Source of the DNA: Pseudocolwellia sp. AS88
GTDB lineage: Bacteria; Pseudomonadota; Gammaproteobacteria; Enterobacterales; Alteromonadaceae
Assembly (NCBI RefSeq): GCF_030551755.1
Contig: NZ_JAUPEC010000001.1
Span: 186,001 to 250,000 of the forward strand
Length of the DNA stretch: 64,000 bases
Direction of reading: 5' to 3'
Numbering within the stretch: position 1 is the stretch's first letter; the number at the start of each line of letters is the position of its first letter. Positions 8,689 to 18,880 of the stretch are shown in pieces. The notes under the pieces are model-generated. The model worked only from the letters and a program-made list of their open reading frames with translations. It was not told where the DNA came from and searched no databases. Both the position numbers and the translations under genes were made by a program.

Positions 8689-9384
8689 ATGCCTCTAGAG
8701 CTTAATACTTTAAACAACCCAACTCACTTAGCTGCTGTAACTACTGCAGATAAGGTTTATGAACAACTTCTCCATCAAATTGTAAATGGAGTTATAGCAC
8801 CGGGTAGTAAAATTAGTGAGCCAGAATTATCGAAAAAATTCGAAATTAGTCGCTCAACCTTACGCGAAGCTTTAAATAGATTAGAAAAATGTCACTTAAT
8901 AGAGCGTAAAGCTAATGTAGGCTCTCGTGTTGTAGATTGTTCAATAGAAGGTTTATTAGAGCTATACATTACACGTGAGGCTTTAGAAGGTATGGCGTGT
9001 AGACAAGCTGCAATGAACATGACCGATGAAGAAATTCTCAGCATGAAACAAATGCTTAAAGATCACAGTAACCAACAAGATTTAAAAGATGGTATTTCAT
9101 ATTACCAAGAAGAAGGTGATGTAGATTTTCATTATAAAGTTATTCTAGGTAGCCATAATCAACAACTTATCAATATTATTTGCGGGCAGCTTTATCACCT
9201 TGTGCGCATGTATCGAATTCAATTTGGTATGAAAAGCTCTCGAGCTAAACGTGCCTTTGAAGAACATTCTCAAATTATTCAAGCAATTGCAGACCGAGAT
9301 GGAGAATTAGCGGAGTTATTAATGCGTCGGCATATTGCAGCATCTCGTAAAAATATTGAAAGAAAAATAACAGAACAAACTTAA
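8689..9384 (+). CDS. GntR-family (FCD) regulator of propionate catabolism
   Basis: Transcription factor of the FadR subfamily: N-terminal winged helix (EPELSKKFEISRSTLREALNRLEKCHLIERK) and C-terminal FCD ligand domain with potential metal ligands (DFHYKVILGSHN, EEHSQII, RRHIAAS). It is the first gene of the prp cluster, 25 bp before prpB, so most likely the local repressor. The effector may be 2-methylcitrate or a related intermediate by analogy to other prp regulators; this is inference. The frame is also open from an ATG at 8674, but that codon lies on the putative operator. Confidence 0.85.
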   Translation: MPLELNTLNNPTHLAAVTTADKVYEQLLHQIVNGVIAPGSKISEPELSKKFEISRSTLREALNRLEKCHLIERKANVGSRVVDCSIEGLLELYITREALEGMACRQAAMNMTDEEILSMKQMLKDHSNQQDLKDGISYYQEEGDVDFHYKVILGSHNQQLINIICGQLYHLVRMYRIQFGMKSSRAKRAFEEHSQIIQAIADRDGELAELLMRRHIAASRKNIERKITEQT

Positions 9385-9409
9385 TTTATTCATTTAGATG
9401 GAGAGCAAC

Positions 9410-10300
9410 GTGGCTTCTATAAAATCACCAGGCAAAAAATTTAGACAAGCATTAGAAAACAATAAACCACTGCAAGTTGTAGGAACTATTAACGCTTATT
9501 GCGCCATGATGGCTGAAAAATTGGGGCATCAAGCCATTTACCTTTCAGGTGGTGGAGTTGCTAATGCATCTTATGGATTACCTGACTTAGGCATGACATC
9601 GTTAAATGATGTGATTGCTGATGTGCAACGTATAACTTCAGCATCAAGCTTACCTTTACTTGTTGATGTAGATACAGGTTGGGGCGGGGCATTTAATATT
9701 GCTAAAACTATACGTGATATGGAAAAAGCAGGTGCTGCTGCGGTTCATCTTGAAGATCAAGTCGCTCAAAAACGTTGTGGTCATCGCCCAAACAAAGAAA
9801 TTGTTTCTATTGAAGAAATGGTTGACCGTATTAAAGCTGCTGTTGATGCGCGCACAGATAAAGACTTTTTTATTATGGCTCGCACAGATTCTTTTGCCCA
9901 AGAAGGATTAGAAGCAGCTATTGCTAGAGCCAAAGCTTATGTTGCTGCTGGTGCTGATGGTATTTTTGCTGAAGCTATCAAAACTGAAGAACATTACCGT
10001 GCTTTTTCTGAGGCATTAGATGTTCCTATTCTTGCTAATATTACCGAGTTTGGTCAAACAGAGCTTTGGAATAAAGAACAGTTAGGTGAGTGGGGTTGCG
10101 CCATGGTGCTTTATCCATTATCGGCATTTAGAGCAATGAATAAAGCCGCAGAGTCGGTTTACAAAACGTTGCTATCAGATGGTGATCAAAAAGCTGAAAT
10201 AGATAATATGCAAACGCGTATGGATTTATACGATTATCTTGGTTATCACGACTATGAACAAAAGCTAGATAGTTTATTTGCTGAAGGCAAAAATAAATAG
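9410..10300 (+). CDS. prpB: 2-methylisocitrate lyase
   Basis: Cleaves 2-methylisocitrate to pyruvate and succinate, the last step of the methylcitrate cycle. Family motifs present: [25 protein letters not shown] (metal site), [10 protein letters not shown] (active-site Cys loop). An ATG at 9398 is in frame, but GGAG at 9400-9403 is correctly spaced for the GTG at 9410, which gives 296 residues. That equals E. coli PrpB. Second gene of the operon. Confidence 0.94.
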   Translation: MASIKSPGKKFRQALENNKPLQVVGTINAYCAMMAEKLGHQAIYLSGGGVANASYGLPDLGMTSLNDVIADVQRITSASSLPLLVDVDTGWGGAFNIAKTIRDMEKAGAAAVHLEDQVAQKRCGHRPNKEIVSIEEMVDRIKAAVDARTDKDFFIMARTDSFAQEGLEAAIARAKAYVAAGADGIFAEAIKTEEHYRAFSEALDVPILANITEFGQTELWNKEQLGEWGCAMVLYPLSAFRAMNKAAESVYKTLLSDGDQKAEIDNMQTRMDLYDYLGYHDYEQKLDSLFAEGKNK

Positions 10301-10384
10301 AAAACAATAATAACAAAAATAATAAGAATATAAATTACAATTTTAAATATTACTAATACATACAACGAGTTAGTTAAGGAATTT

Positions 10385-11512
10385 ATGATGGTTGATAAAA
10401 AATTAAGTGGTGCAGGTTTACGTGGTCAAAGTGCAGGCGAAACAAAGTTATGTACCGTAGGAAAGTCAGGTAGTGGTTTAACGTATTGCGGTTACGATGT
10501 GTCTGATTTAGCTGATAACGCAACCTTTGAAGAAGTTGCCTACCTTTTATTTAATGGTGAATTACCAAATCAAGAACAACTTGATGCTTATAAAGTTGAA
10601 TTGAAAGCAATGCGTGATTTACCACAAGCTTTAAAAGAAGTTTTGCAGCGCATTCCTGCAGAAGCTCATCCAATGGATGTTATGCGCACAGGTGCCTCTT
10701 TTCTTGGTAACTTAGAGCCAGAAGTTGATTTTTCACAAGAACGTCAAGCAGCAAATCGCTTATTGTCAGCTTTCCCTGCCATCATGTGTTACTGGTATAA
10801 ATACTCACACGACGGTATTGAGATTGACTGTATGACAGATGAAGATTCTTTAGGTGGCCATTTCTTACGTTTATTAAACCAAGAAGAGCCTTCAGAGCAG
10901 CATAAACGTGTGATGGACGTATCATTAATTTTATATGCAGAACATGAATTCAATGCATCTACTTTTACTGCACGTGTTTGTGCATCTACATTATCAGATA
11001 TGTTTTCATGTATTACCGGCGCTATAGGTACTTTACGTGGTCCACTTCATGGTGGTGCTAACGAAGCGGCAATGGATATGATCCTTAAGTTCAAATCTCC
11101 AGCAGATGCTAAAGAGCAAATGGCAGGAATGTTAGAGCGTAAAGAAAAAATTATGGGATTTGGTCATGCTATCTACCGTACTTCTGATCCTCGTAATGTT
11201 GTGATCAAAGCATGGTCTGAAAAACTTGCCGCTGAAAATGGTGATACGTCTTTATACGATATTTCTGTGGCTTGTGAAGAGTTTATGTGGGACAGCAAAA
11301 AGCTATTTTGTAATGCTGATTTCTTCCACGCATCTACTTATAACTATATGGGAATCCCAACAAAACTATTTACACCAATTTTTGTGTGTTCACGATTAAC
11401 AGGTTGGGCCGCTCATGTTATGGAACAGCGTGTAAACAACCGTATTATTCGTCCAAGTGCTGATTATACAGGTGCTGAACCGCGTAAGGTTAGTCCTATA
11501 TCTGAAAGGTAA
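10385..11512 (+). CDS. prpC: 2-methylcitrate synthase
   Basis: Condenses propionyl-CoA with oxaloacetate to 2-methylcitrate. Citrate-synthase fold with catalytic histidines in GPLHGGANE and GFGHAIYRTSDPR and the aspartate in FCNADFFHAS. At 375 residues it is the short methylcitrate synthase type rather than the 430-residue GltA. Two ATG codons stand in tandem. AAGGA at 10376-10380 is better spaced for the second (10388). Confidence 0.94.
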   Translation: MMVDKKLSGAGLRGQSAGETKLCTVGKSGSGLTYCGYDVSDLADNATFEEVAYLLFNGELPNQEQLDAYKVELKAMRDLPQALKEVLQRIPAEAHPMDVMRTGASFLGNLEPEVDFSQERQAANRLLSAFPAIMCYWYKYSHDGIEIDCMTDEDSLGGHFLRLLNQEEPSEQHKRVMDVSLILYAEHEFNASTFTARVCASTLSDMFSCITGAIGTLRGPLHGGANEAAMDMILKFKSPADAKEQMAGMLERKEKIMGFGHAIYRTSDPRNVVIKAWSEKLAAENGDTSLYDISVACEEFMWDSKKLFCNADFFHASTYNYMGIPTKLFTPIFVCSRLTGWAAHVMEQRVNNRIIRPSADYTGAEPRKVSPISER

Positions 11513-11631
11513 TTTGACTAGTTATTTTTCATTGTTTCTTCGTTAGAATGTTTTCGCATAGGAAAACTATGTGTCCAATATTCTGCCTTGAATTAATAAA
11601 AAATTCCTGTGTCAATAACTCGAATATATTA

Positions 11632-11680
11632 ATAAGGGAGCGTATTAAGTGAATAATTAACTTCACTTCTTCTCCCTTAT
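11632..11680. promoter_or_regulatory. stem-loop in the prpC-acnD spacer
   Basis: ATAAGGGAG (11632-11640) pairs with CTCCCTTAT (11672-11680), enclosing a second stem AAGTGAA / TTCACTT. There is no T-run, so it is not a classical terminator. It ends 16 bases before the acnD ATG and could stabilise the mRNA or tune acnD translation. Confidence 0.45.
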
Positions 11681-11696
11681 AAAAGTGGAATAAATT

Positions 11697-14339
11697 ATGA
11701 ATTACGATTACCGCAAGCCTTTGCTTGGCTATAAAGTAAATGGCGTTAATATAGACTTCTTTGATACGCGTCAAGCGGTTGAAGAAATCACTCCAGGTAG
11801 CTATGCAAAATTACCTTATACCTCTCGCGTATTAGCTGAGCAGCTTGTACGTAAGTGTGATCCGGCAATGCTGAGCGACTCTTTAAAACAACTTATCGAG
11901 AGTAAACAAGAACTCGATTTTCCTTGGTATCCTGCTCGTGTAGTGTGTCATGATATTTTAGGACAAACTGCCTTAGTTGATTTAGCTGGCTTGCGTGATG
12001 CTATTGCTGAACAAGGTGGCGACCCTGCAAAAGTGAACCCTGTTGTACCTACACAATTAATTGTTGATCACTCGTTAGCTGTTGAGCATGGTGGTGATGA
12101 TTCTGAAGCCTTTGATAAAAACCGGGCTATAGAAGATCGTCGTAATAAAGACCGTTTCAAATTTATTGAGTGGAGCAAGACCGCCTTTAAAAATGTTGAT
12201 GTAATTCCTGCCGGTAACGGCATTATGCATCAAATCAATTTAGAAAAAATGTCTCCAGTTATTCAGTTACGCGATGGTGTTGCTTTTCCTGATACCTGTG
12301 TCGGCACAGACAGTCATACCCCTCACGTAGATGCTTTAGGTGTTATTGCTATAGGTGTTGGTGGTCTTGAAGCTGAAACTGTTATGTTAGGTCGTCCATC
12401 TATGATGCGTTTACCTAATATTGTTGGTGTAAAGTTAACAGGTAGAAGACAAGAGGGTATTACCGCTACTGATATCGTGTTAGCGATCACTGAGTTTTTA
12501 CGTAATGCCAAAGTAGTTTCTGCTTATTTAGAGTTTTTTGGTGAAGGTACGAAAGATTTAACCATAGGTGATAGAGCAACCATTTCAAACATGACACCAG
12601 AATATGGTGCTTCTGCTGGTATGTTTTATATCGACCAGCAAACCATTGATTACTTAAATCTTACAGGGCGTGAAACTGAGCAGGTTGCGTTAGTTGAAAC
12701 CTACGCTAAACACACAGGTTTATGGGCTGATGATTTAGTTGATGCTGAATATAAACGTGTACTTGAGTTTGACTTATCTAGTGTTTGTAGAAACATGGCT
12801 GGACCTTCAAATCCGCATCGTCGTTTAGCTACATCTACACTTACTTCTAGTGGGATAGCTAAAGAGCTTTCAGCTTGTAATGAACAAGAAAGCCAAGGTC
12901 AAATGCCAGATGGTGCTGTAATTATTGCGGCTATCACGAGTTGTACAAATACTTCTAATCCTCGCAATGTTGTCGCTGCTGGTCTAGTCGCTAAAAAAGC
13001 CAACGAGTTAGGCTTAATTCGTAAACCTTGGGTTAAGTCGTCATTTGCTCCAGGCTCTAAGGTGGCTAAACTTTACTTGGAAGAATCTGGTTTATTACCT
13101 GAAATGGAAAAACTAGGTTTTGGTATTGTCGGCTATGCTTGTACTACCTGTAATGGTATGTCGGGCGCACTTGATCCTGAAATACAAAAAGAAGTGATTG
13201 AACGTGACTTATATTCAACAGCTGTATTATCAGGTAATCGCAACTTTGACGGACGTATTCATCCTCACGCTAAGCAAGCTTTCTTAGCATCGCCACCATT
13301 AGTTGTGGCTTATGCTATTGCAGGAACTATACGTTTTGATATTGAAAGAGATATTTTAGGAACAGATAGCAAAGGTAATCAAATCACTCTAAAAGATATT
13401 TGGCCGTCAGATAAAGAAATAGATGACATAGTAAATACTTTTGTTAAACCTGAGCAGTTTAGAAAAATATACACACCTATGTTTGATTTAGGTGCATTCG
13501 AACCTGCTGAAAGTCCATTATATGATTGGGATCTTAAGAGTACTTATATCCGCCGTCCTCCCTACTGGAAAAAAGAGGGGGAAGGTGCTTTGGCGGGTAA
13601 ACGTACCATGAAAGGCATGCGACCATTAGCTGTACTGGGTGACAATATCACAACAGATCATTTATCACCGTCTAATGCTATTCAACTCAATAGTGCATCA
13701 GGAGCCTATCTAAAAAAGATGGGGTTACCGGTAGAAGATTTTAACTCGTACGCAACACATCGTGGTGATCATGAAACGACACAACGCGCCACGTTTGCTA
13801 ACCCTAAGTTGTTTAATGAAATGTGTCGTGATGATAAAGGTCAAGTAAAACAAGGCTCATTAGCTCGTATTGAACCTGAAGGTACTGAGTCTCGTATGTG
13901 GGAAGCTATTGAAACCTACATGGAGCGTAAACAGCCATTAATTATTATTGCTGGCGCTGATTACGGTCAAGGTTCATCACGCGATTGGGCTGCGAAAGGT
14001 GTTCGATTAGCGGGTGTTGAAGTAATCGTAGCACAAGGTTTTGAACGCATTCATCGTACTAATTTAGTTGGTATGGGCGTTTTACCGTTAGAGTTTATAA
14101 ATGGTGAAACACGACAAACCTACAATATTGACGGTAGCGAAACATACGACGTAGTGGGATCGACTTCTCCAGGTGCATTGATGACTGTTGTAATGACACG
14201 TCAAAAAGGCGAGAACAGTGGTGAGGTTATTGAAATACCCGTGAAGTGCCGTTTAGATACAGCGGAAGAAGTTTCTGTATACGACGGTGGTGGGGTATTG
14301 CAAAAGTTTGCTACTGATTTCTTAAAGTCTAACGGCTGA
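11697..14339 (+). CDS. acnD: 2-methylcitrate dehydratase, Fe/S-dependent (AcnD)
   Basis: Aconitase-family enzyme that dehydrates 2-methylcitrate; works with PrpF in place of PrpD. The 4Fe-4S cysteines are in ITSCTNTSNPRN and YACTTCNGMSG, the substrate loop in CVGTDSHTPH, and the C-terminal swivel domain has GADYGQGSSRDWAAKG. The 880 residues match AcnD. It follows prpC after a structured 184-bp spacer. No prpD is present, consistent with the AcnD/PrpF route known from Shewanella. Confidence 0.94.
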   Translation: MNYDYRKPLLGYKVNGVNIDFFDTRQAVEEITPGSYAKLPYTSRVLAEQLVRKCDPAMLSDSLKQLIESKQELDFPWYPARVVCHDILGQTALVDLAGLRDAIAEQGGDPAKVNPVVPTQLIVDHSLAVEHGGDDSEAFDKNRAIEDRRNKDRFKFIEWSKTAFKNVDVIPAGNGIMHQINLEKMSPVIQLRDGVAFPDTCVGTDSHTPHVDALGVIAIGVGGLEAETVMLGRPSMMRLPNIVGVKLTGRRQEGITATDIVLAITEFLRNAKVVSAYLEFFGEGTKDLTIGDRATISNMTPEYGASAGMFYIDQQTIDYLNLTGRETEQVALVETYAKHTGLWADDLVDAEYKRVLEFDLSSVCRNMAGPSNPHRRLATSTLTSSGIAKELSACNEQESQGQMPDGAVIIAAITSCTNTSNPRNVVAAGLVAKKANELGLIRKPWVKSSFAPGSKVAKLYLEESGLLPEMEKLGFGIVGYACTTCNGMSGALDPEIQKEVIERDLYSTAVLSGNRNFDGRIHPHAKQAFLASPPLVVAYAIAGTIRFDIERDILGTDSKGNQITLKDIWPSDKEIDDIVNTFVKPEQFRKIYTPMFDLGAFEPAESPLYDWDLKSTYIRRPPYWKKEGEGALAGKRTMKGMRPLAVLGDNITTDHLSPSNAIQLNSASGAYLKKMGLPVEDFNSYATHRGDHETTQRATFANPKLFNEMCRDDKGQVKQGSLARIEPEGTESRMWEAIETYMERKQPLIIIAGADYGQGSSRDWAAKGVRLAGVEVIVAQGFERIHRTNLVGMGVLPLEFINGETRQTYNIDGSETYDVVGSTSPGALMTVVMTRQKGENSGEVIEIPVKCRLDTAEEVSVYDGGGVLQKFATDFLKSNG

Positions 14340-14431
14340 GAGGTTAATTAAGCTTTGTTCGTTGTTGGAAGTGCTCATTGACGTTCGTCAACTCCGTGCT
14401 TCCACCTAAAACAAAACTTAATGTAACTCTC
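14338..14431. repeat. nested palindrome between acnD and prpF
   Basis: A hierarchical inverted repeat beginning at the acnD stop: outer arms GAGAG / CTCTC, then TTAAGCTTTGTT (14348-14359) against AACAAAACTTAA (14410-14421), GGAAG / CTTCC, and innermost TTGACG / CGTCAA around a short loop. It resembles a REP-type or mRNA-stabilising structure. No other copy was seen in this window. Confidence 0.5.
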
Positions 14432-14646
14432 TTATACGCCAAACTTGATTTTATTTATATTAAAGCAGCAAATGGGTAAAACTAATTGCTGTTTTTTAGT
14501 TTAATAATGATTAATTAACTCTTAGAAAACCGCGAATAAAAAATGTGTATTCACAAGGCGAGTAAAGGAGCATAGATTTCTATGTGATGTTATTCAACGA
14601 TGTTAAAGCGCATTTTAGCAAGCGGAAAATAAGTATGGAGATAAAC

Positions 14647-15828
14647 ATGTCCAATGTTCCTCAAGTGAAAATTCCTGCTGTGTATATGCGTGGCGGTACG
14701 TCCAAAGGTGTCTTTTTCAATTTAACCGATTTGCCTGAATCTTCTCAGGTACCTGGATCTGCTCGTGATAATTTATTATTGCGTGTTATTGGAAGCCCAG
14801 ATCCTTATGGTAAACAAACCGATGGTATGGGGGGAGCAACATCAAGTACGAGTAAAACCGTGATTTTAGCGAAAAGTGATGTTGAAAATCACGATGTAGA
14901 TTATTTGTTTGGTCAAGTGGCCATCGATAAAGCCTTTGTTGATTGGAGTGGTAACTGCGGAAACTTAACGGCAGCGGTTGGTTCATTTGCTATTTATTCC
15001 GGTTTAGTTGACCAAGATAGAATTCCAGAAAACGGTGTGTGCACTGTGCGCATTTGGCAAGCCAATATAAAGAAAACGATTATTGCTCAAGTACCAATCG
15101 TAAATGGTGAGGTGCAAGAAACGGGTGACTTCGAATTAGATGGTGTGACTTTCCCCGCAGCAGAAGTTCCTGTTGAATTTATTGAACCTGTTGACCCTTC
15201 AGAAGCTATGTTTCCAACTGGTAATGTTATTGATGAACTTGAAGTGCCTGATATTGGAACCTTTAAAGTGACTATGATAACTGCTGGCATTCCGACCATA
15301 TTTTTAAATGCTGAAGATATTGGCTTTACAGGTACAGAGCTTCAAGATGATATTAATAATGACGATGAAGCTTTAGCTAAGTTTGAAAAGATCAGAGCTT
15401 ATGGCGCATTAAAAATGGGGCTTATTAAAGAGCTTTCTGAAGCAGAAGCAAGACAACACACGCCTAAAGTCGCGTTTGTTGCACCCGCTAAAAGTTACCA
15501 AGCGTCAAGCGGTAAGCAAATCCAATCAAACGATATTGATTTAAATGTAAGAGCTCTTTCTATGGGTAAATTACATCATGCAATGATGGGAACTGCTGCT
15601 GTGGCTATAGGTTCCGCTTCCGCAATTCCTGGCACATTAGTTAATATTGCTGCTGGCGGAGGTGATTGTAAATCGATTACTTTTGGCCATCCATCGGGCA
15701 CATTAAAAGTAGGTGCTGAAGCTAGTTTAGTGGATGGGAAATGGGCAGTAAATAAAGCAATAATGAGCCGAAGCGCACGTATATTAATGGAAGGGAATGT
15801 GCGAGTTCCAGGCGATTCTTTTGTATAA
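14647..15828 (+). CDS. prpF: 2-methylaconitate cis-trans isomerase PrpF
   Basis: Isomerises the AcnD product (a 2-methylaconitate isomer) so that the cycle can proceed. The protein carries the family start IPAVYMRGGTSKGVFF and GNCGNLTAAVGSFAI with the catalytic cysteine region. The frame is open from 14584, but GGAG at 14637-14640 points to the ATG at 14647, giving 393 residues and the N-terminus MSNVPQVKIPA typical of the family. Last gene of the prp operon. Confidence 0.93.
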   Translation: MSNVPQVKIPAVYMRGGTSKGVFFNLTDLPESSQVPGSARDNLLLRVIGSPDPYGKQTDGMGGATSSTSKTVILAKSDVENHDVDYLFGQVAIDKAFVDWSGNCGNLTAAVGSFAIYSGLVDQDRIPENGVCTVRIWQANIKKTIIAQVPIVNGEVQETGDFELDGVTFPAAEVPVEFIEPVDPSEAMFPTGNVIDELEVPDIGTFKVTMITAGIPTIFLNAEDIGFTGTELQDDINNDDEALAKFEKIRAYGALKMGLIKELSEAEARQHTPKVAFVAPAKSYQASSGKQIQSNDIDLNVRALSMGKLHHAMMGTAAVAIGSASAIPGTLVNIAAGGGDCKSITFGHPSGTLKVGAEASLVDGKWAVNKAIMSRSARILMEGNVRVPGDSFV

Positions 15829-15879
15829 AAAACAATTATTTACACTTATGTAAACATTCCATTATTTCTATTTATAATG

Positions 15880-15906
15880 TTAAAAGAGGCTCTTAGCCTC
15901 TTTTAA
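15880..15906 (+). terminator. terminator of the prp operon
   Basis: Perfect 12-bp stem TTAAAAGAGGCT / AGCCTCTTTTAA with a 3-base loop. The T-rich side of the stem acts as the U-tract. Confidence 0.75.
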
Positions 15907-16028
15907 CTTCCTAGTTTATCTACATATCTTATTAAAACTTATAAATTTTTTAATATATTTCTCCTATTTCATTGTTAATCAAATAATTTCAACTACATTT
16001 ATATTAAATACTTCTCAGGAAACTTAAT

Positions 16029-17648
16029 ATGAATCTATTTAAAACATTATCGGTATCAGCAAAGATTTATTTAATTCCAATAATAGGAACTATTTCATTT
16101 GTTATTTACTTAACGCTATCTACATTTAATGCCAATGATAATGTGGATATCCTTTCAGACGCTAAAAATGTTCAGTTTCCCGTAGTTCAATACTCTAAGG
16201 AAGTGTCAGTAGATATTGTCAAAATTTCGGAGCTTCTTAATGCTGCAGTTACAACAGGAGATGAAGATAATATTAATAATGCAGATGAGGTCGCGACAGT
16301 AATTAAAGTACTGATAGAGAAAATTGGCTCTACAGATGAACGTTTTATCAATACACAAAAAAAAATGCTTAGTGAGTTTAATGATTACTACGCTCAAGCA
16401 AAATCTCTTTCTGTAGGCATGCTTAATGAAACCGTTGATTATGAACAATTACCTGCATTAGGCAAAAACATGAATCAATCATTTGAACTCATTTTAGCTA
16501 CAGTTAATGGCTTCAATTCTGAACAAGTACAAAAGTTTGAAGAAACCATTTTAGAAGCAAATCAGTCAGCTCAATCAATGGTTACTATTGGTTTTATTAT
16601 GGGGATTACTACCATAGTTTTACTCTTCGGTACGGCAATTCCTATAGCCTCTGGTATTAAATCATCTATTAGTGAAGTTGTAACTTCCTTAAAAGATATA
16701 GCAGAGGGAGAGGGCGACTTAACGGTAAGATTAGTTGCTAAAACTGAAGATGAAGTTGGACAACTTGTTCACAGTTTTAATTTATTTATGGATAAATTAC
16801 AAACAACCATCAAGCAGGTTGTTGATATAGCCTTACCATTATCAGAAATGGCTATATCCGTAAGTACTACCGCACTAGAAACCAATAAAATCACATTAGA
16901 GCAACAACAAGGAGCTTTACAAACAAAAGATGCTGTTGAAAACATGAATTTGAGTGTTCAAACGGTTGCCCACAGCGCTTCTTTAGCTTCATCTGCATCA
17001 ACTGAAGCCTCAAGTATTTCTAAAGAAGGGGCCATTGTCGTAGAGCAAACAGTACAAACTATACATTCTTTAGCTAAAACAGTAGAAAACTCATCTGCGG
17101 TAATCGATAAGTTAGATGCAGATAGTAAGCAAGTTGGTGCAGTTTTAGACGTTATTAAAGGGATTGCAGACCAAACTAATTTATTAGCTTTAAATGCGGC
17201 AATTGAAGCAGCACGTGCTGGTGAACAAGGACGTGGCTTTGCGGTAGTTGCAGATGAAGTAAGAACACTAGCTTCAAGAACTCAAGATTCAACAACTGAA
17301 ATTCAGAAAACCATTGAGCAACTTCAAATTGCAGCACGTTCTGCAGTAGAAGCAATGAGTAATGGAAGAAGTTTAGCTGAAAAAGGTGTTTCAGAAGTTA
17401 GTTTAGCAGGTGAATCTCTTGCTGCTATTACTTCTTCTGTTGAGCAGATTAATGCAATGACAACCGATATAGCGACAGCAACGAATGATCAGTCGACTGT
17501 AGCAACCGAAATTGTATCGCATGTTGATAATATAAGTATGACAACAAAAGTGACACACCAATCATCAGAAGAGCTAGCAGAGGTAAGTAGTAACTTAGCT
17601 GATTTAGCCAATAATCTCCAAATACTGACTAAAGGATTTAAAGTTTAA
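16029..17648 (+). CDS. methyl-accepting chemotaxis protein
   Basis: Transmembrane chemoreceptor, 539 residues. TM1 spans about residues 11-30 and TM2 about 185-206, with a periplasmic helical ligand domain of some 155 residues between them. A HAMP domain follows ([21 protein letters not shown]). The signalling tip carries [22 protein letters not shown] and [12 protein letters not shown] for CheA/CheW contact. Only 20 bp separates it from the porin gene and 12 bp the porin from the small PBP-like gene, so all three are likely co-transcribed. This suggests that the receptor senses a solute handled by those two proteins. The ligand is unknown. Confidence 0.92.
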   Translation: MNLFKTLSVSAKIYLIPIIGTISFVIYLTLSTFNANDNVDILSDAKNVQFPVVQYSKEVSVDIVKISELLNAAVTTGDEDNINNADEVATVIKVLIEKIGSTDERFINTQKKMLSEFNDYYAQAKSLSVGMLNETVDYEQLPALGKNMNQSFELILATVNGFNSEQVQKFEETILEANQSAQSMVTIGFIMGITTIVLLFGTAIPIASGIKSSISEVVTSLKDIAEGEGDLTVRLVAKTEDEVGQLVHSFNLFMDKLQTTIKQVVDIALPLSEMAISVSTTALETNKITLEQQQGALQTKDAVENMNLSVQTVAHSASLASSASTEASSISKEGAIVVEQTVQTIHSLAKTVENSSAVIDKLDADSKQVGAVLDVIKGIADQTNLLALNAAIEAARAGEQGRGFAVVADEVRTLASRTQDSTTEIQKTIEQLQIAARSAVEAMSNGRSLAEKGVSEVSLAGESLAAITSSVEQINAMTTDIATATNDQSTVATEIVSHVDNISMTTKVTHQSSEELAEVSSNLADLANNLQILTKGFKV

Positions 17649-17668
17649 CTAACTTAACGAGGTATAAC

Positions 17669-18868
17669 ATGAAACCAATGAAAAAATGTAAAGTTGCACT
17701 ACTTATAGCAGGCGTCTGTTGCTCCATGTCATCCATGGCTGAAGTCAAATTTAATGGCTTTGCATCAATTAAAGCAGGCGTTTTATTTGACGATCCAACA
17801 GATCTGAATAGCAATGGTTTCATCGATGATGAAGAAATGATTTTAGGGGGATTTTACGACAAAGATTTGTCTTTTAAACCTGAAAGTGTTTTTGCATTAC
17901 AAGTTTATTCTGATTTAGGTGAAGGTCTTTCTTTTACTGCACAATTATTTGCAGAAGGTAGAAGTGATTTTGATGTTGAAGCACGTTGGGTTTACCTATC
18001 ATACGAACTTACTGATGAATGGAAAGTAAACGTTGGTCGTATGGTATTACCTATGTTTTACAAATCAGAGTCTGAAAAAATTGGTTATACAGTAACGGGT
18101 AACAGATTACCTCGCTCTGTATATGATGATTTCGATTTTGCTGTTGTTGAAGGTGTTAGACTTAATAATTCAACGGAAGTTGGAGACTGGACGATTAACT
18201 CTTCATTTGGTTACTATTCTTGGGAAGGTGATTTTGGTACAAGTAATGGCGACTTTAACACATCTTTCGACAACATAATTAGTGTGAGTGCAGAGTTTAA
18301 CTATGATTGGTTAACATTATTTGCTGGTGGCTTTATTGCAGAAATTGACTTTAGTGAGCTTAATGAAGCTGTTATTTATCCAGGTATTGATGGCGGTGCT
18401 GCTGCGTTTGGTTTATCTGCAACAGAAACACAATCGTTAAAAGACACGGTTCAATTAAGTGGCGATGGACAGTACTATTATATTGGCGCATCAATTGATT
18501 ATAATGACTGGTTAATGACTGCTGAGTACGCTGACTATGGTATTAAAGACACTGGTGATACCTTTAACGAAGTTTATTATGTAATGGCAGGTAAACGATT
18601 TAATGAGTATACAGTGCTATATACCTATGAAGAATATGATGAGCCAGAAGATCTTTCTTCGTTAAATGGTTTTTCAGTACCAGCTCAGGCTATAGGTACG
18701 GCTATTATCAACAATTTACTTACTAATAAGTTTACTACTCAAACAGTAAGTTTACGTTACGACTTCCATTCAAATGCAGCATTTAAAGTTGATGTATTTA
18801 ATTCAAAACCAAATGGAAGTAATGAAAGTGTTTCTGGTATGTCGTTTGGTGTAGATTTAGTATTTTAA
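17669..18868 (+). CDS. outer-membrane porin (first copy)
   Basis: Predicted beta-barrel porin of 399 residues with a signal peptide (about 1-24, ending SSMA) and a C-terminal Phe (GVDLVF). Alternating amphipathic strands are visible throughout. It shares blocks with the second porin in this window at 44043-45253, for example NVGRMVLPMFY here and KLGRQRIPFFN there. Oddity: residues 45-56 (DLNSNGFIDDEE) form a full 12-position EF-hand calcium loop that the second porin lacks. AGG/GAGG precedes the ATG. The solute is unknown; the neighbouring PstS-like protein hints at phosphate or another anion. Confidence 0.8.
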   Translation: MKPMKKCKVALLIAGVCCSMSSMAEVKFNGFASIKAGVLFDDPTDLNSNGFIDDEEMILGGFYDKDLSFKPESVFALQVYSDLGEGLSFTAQLFAEGRSDFDVEARWVYLSYELTDEWKVNVGRMVLPMFYKSESEKIGYTVTGNRLPRSVYDDFDFAVVEGVRLNNSTEVGDWTINSSFGYYSWEGDFGTSNGDFNTSFDNIISVSAEFNYDWLTLFAGGFIAEIDFSELNEAVIYPGIDGGAAAFGLSATETQSLKDTVQLSGDGQYYYIGASIDYNDWLMTAEYADYGIKDTGDTFNEVYYVMAGKRFNEYTVLYTYEEYDEPEDLSSLNGFSVPAQAIGTAIINNLLTNKFTTQTVSLRYDFHSNAAFKVDVFNSKPNGSNESVSGMSFGVDLVF

Positions 18869-18880
18869 GAGGAGAAAAAA

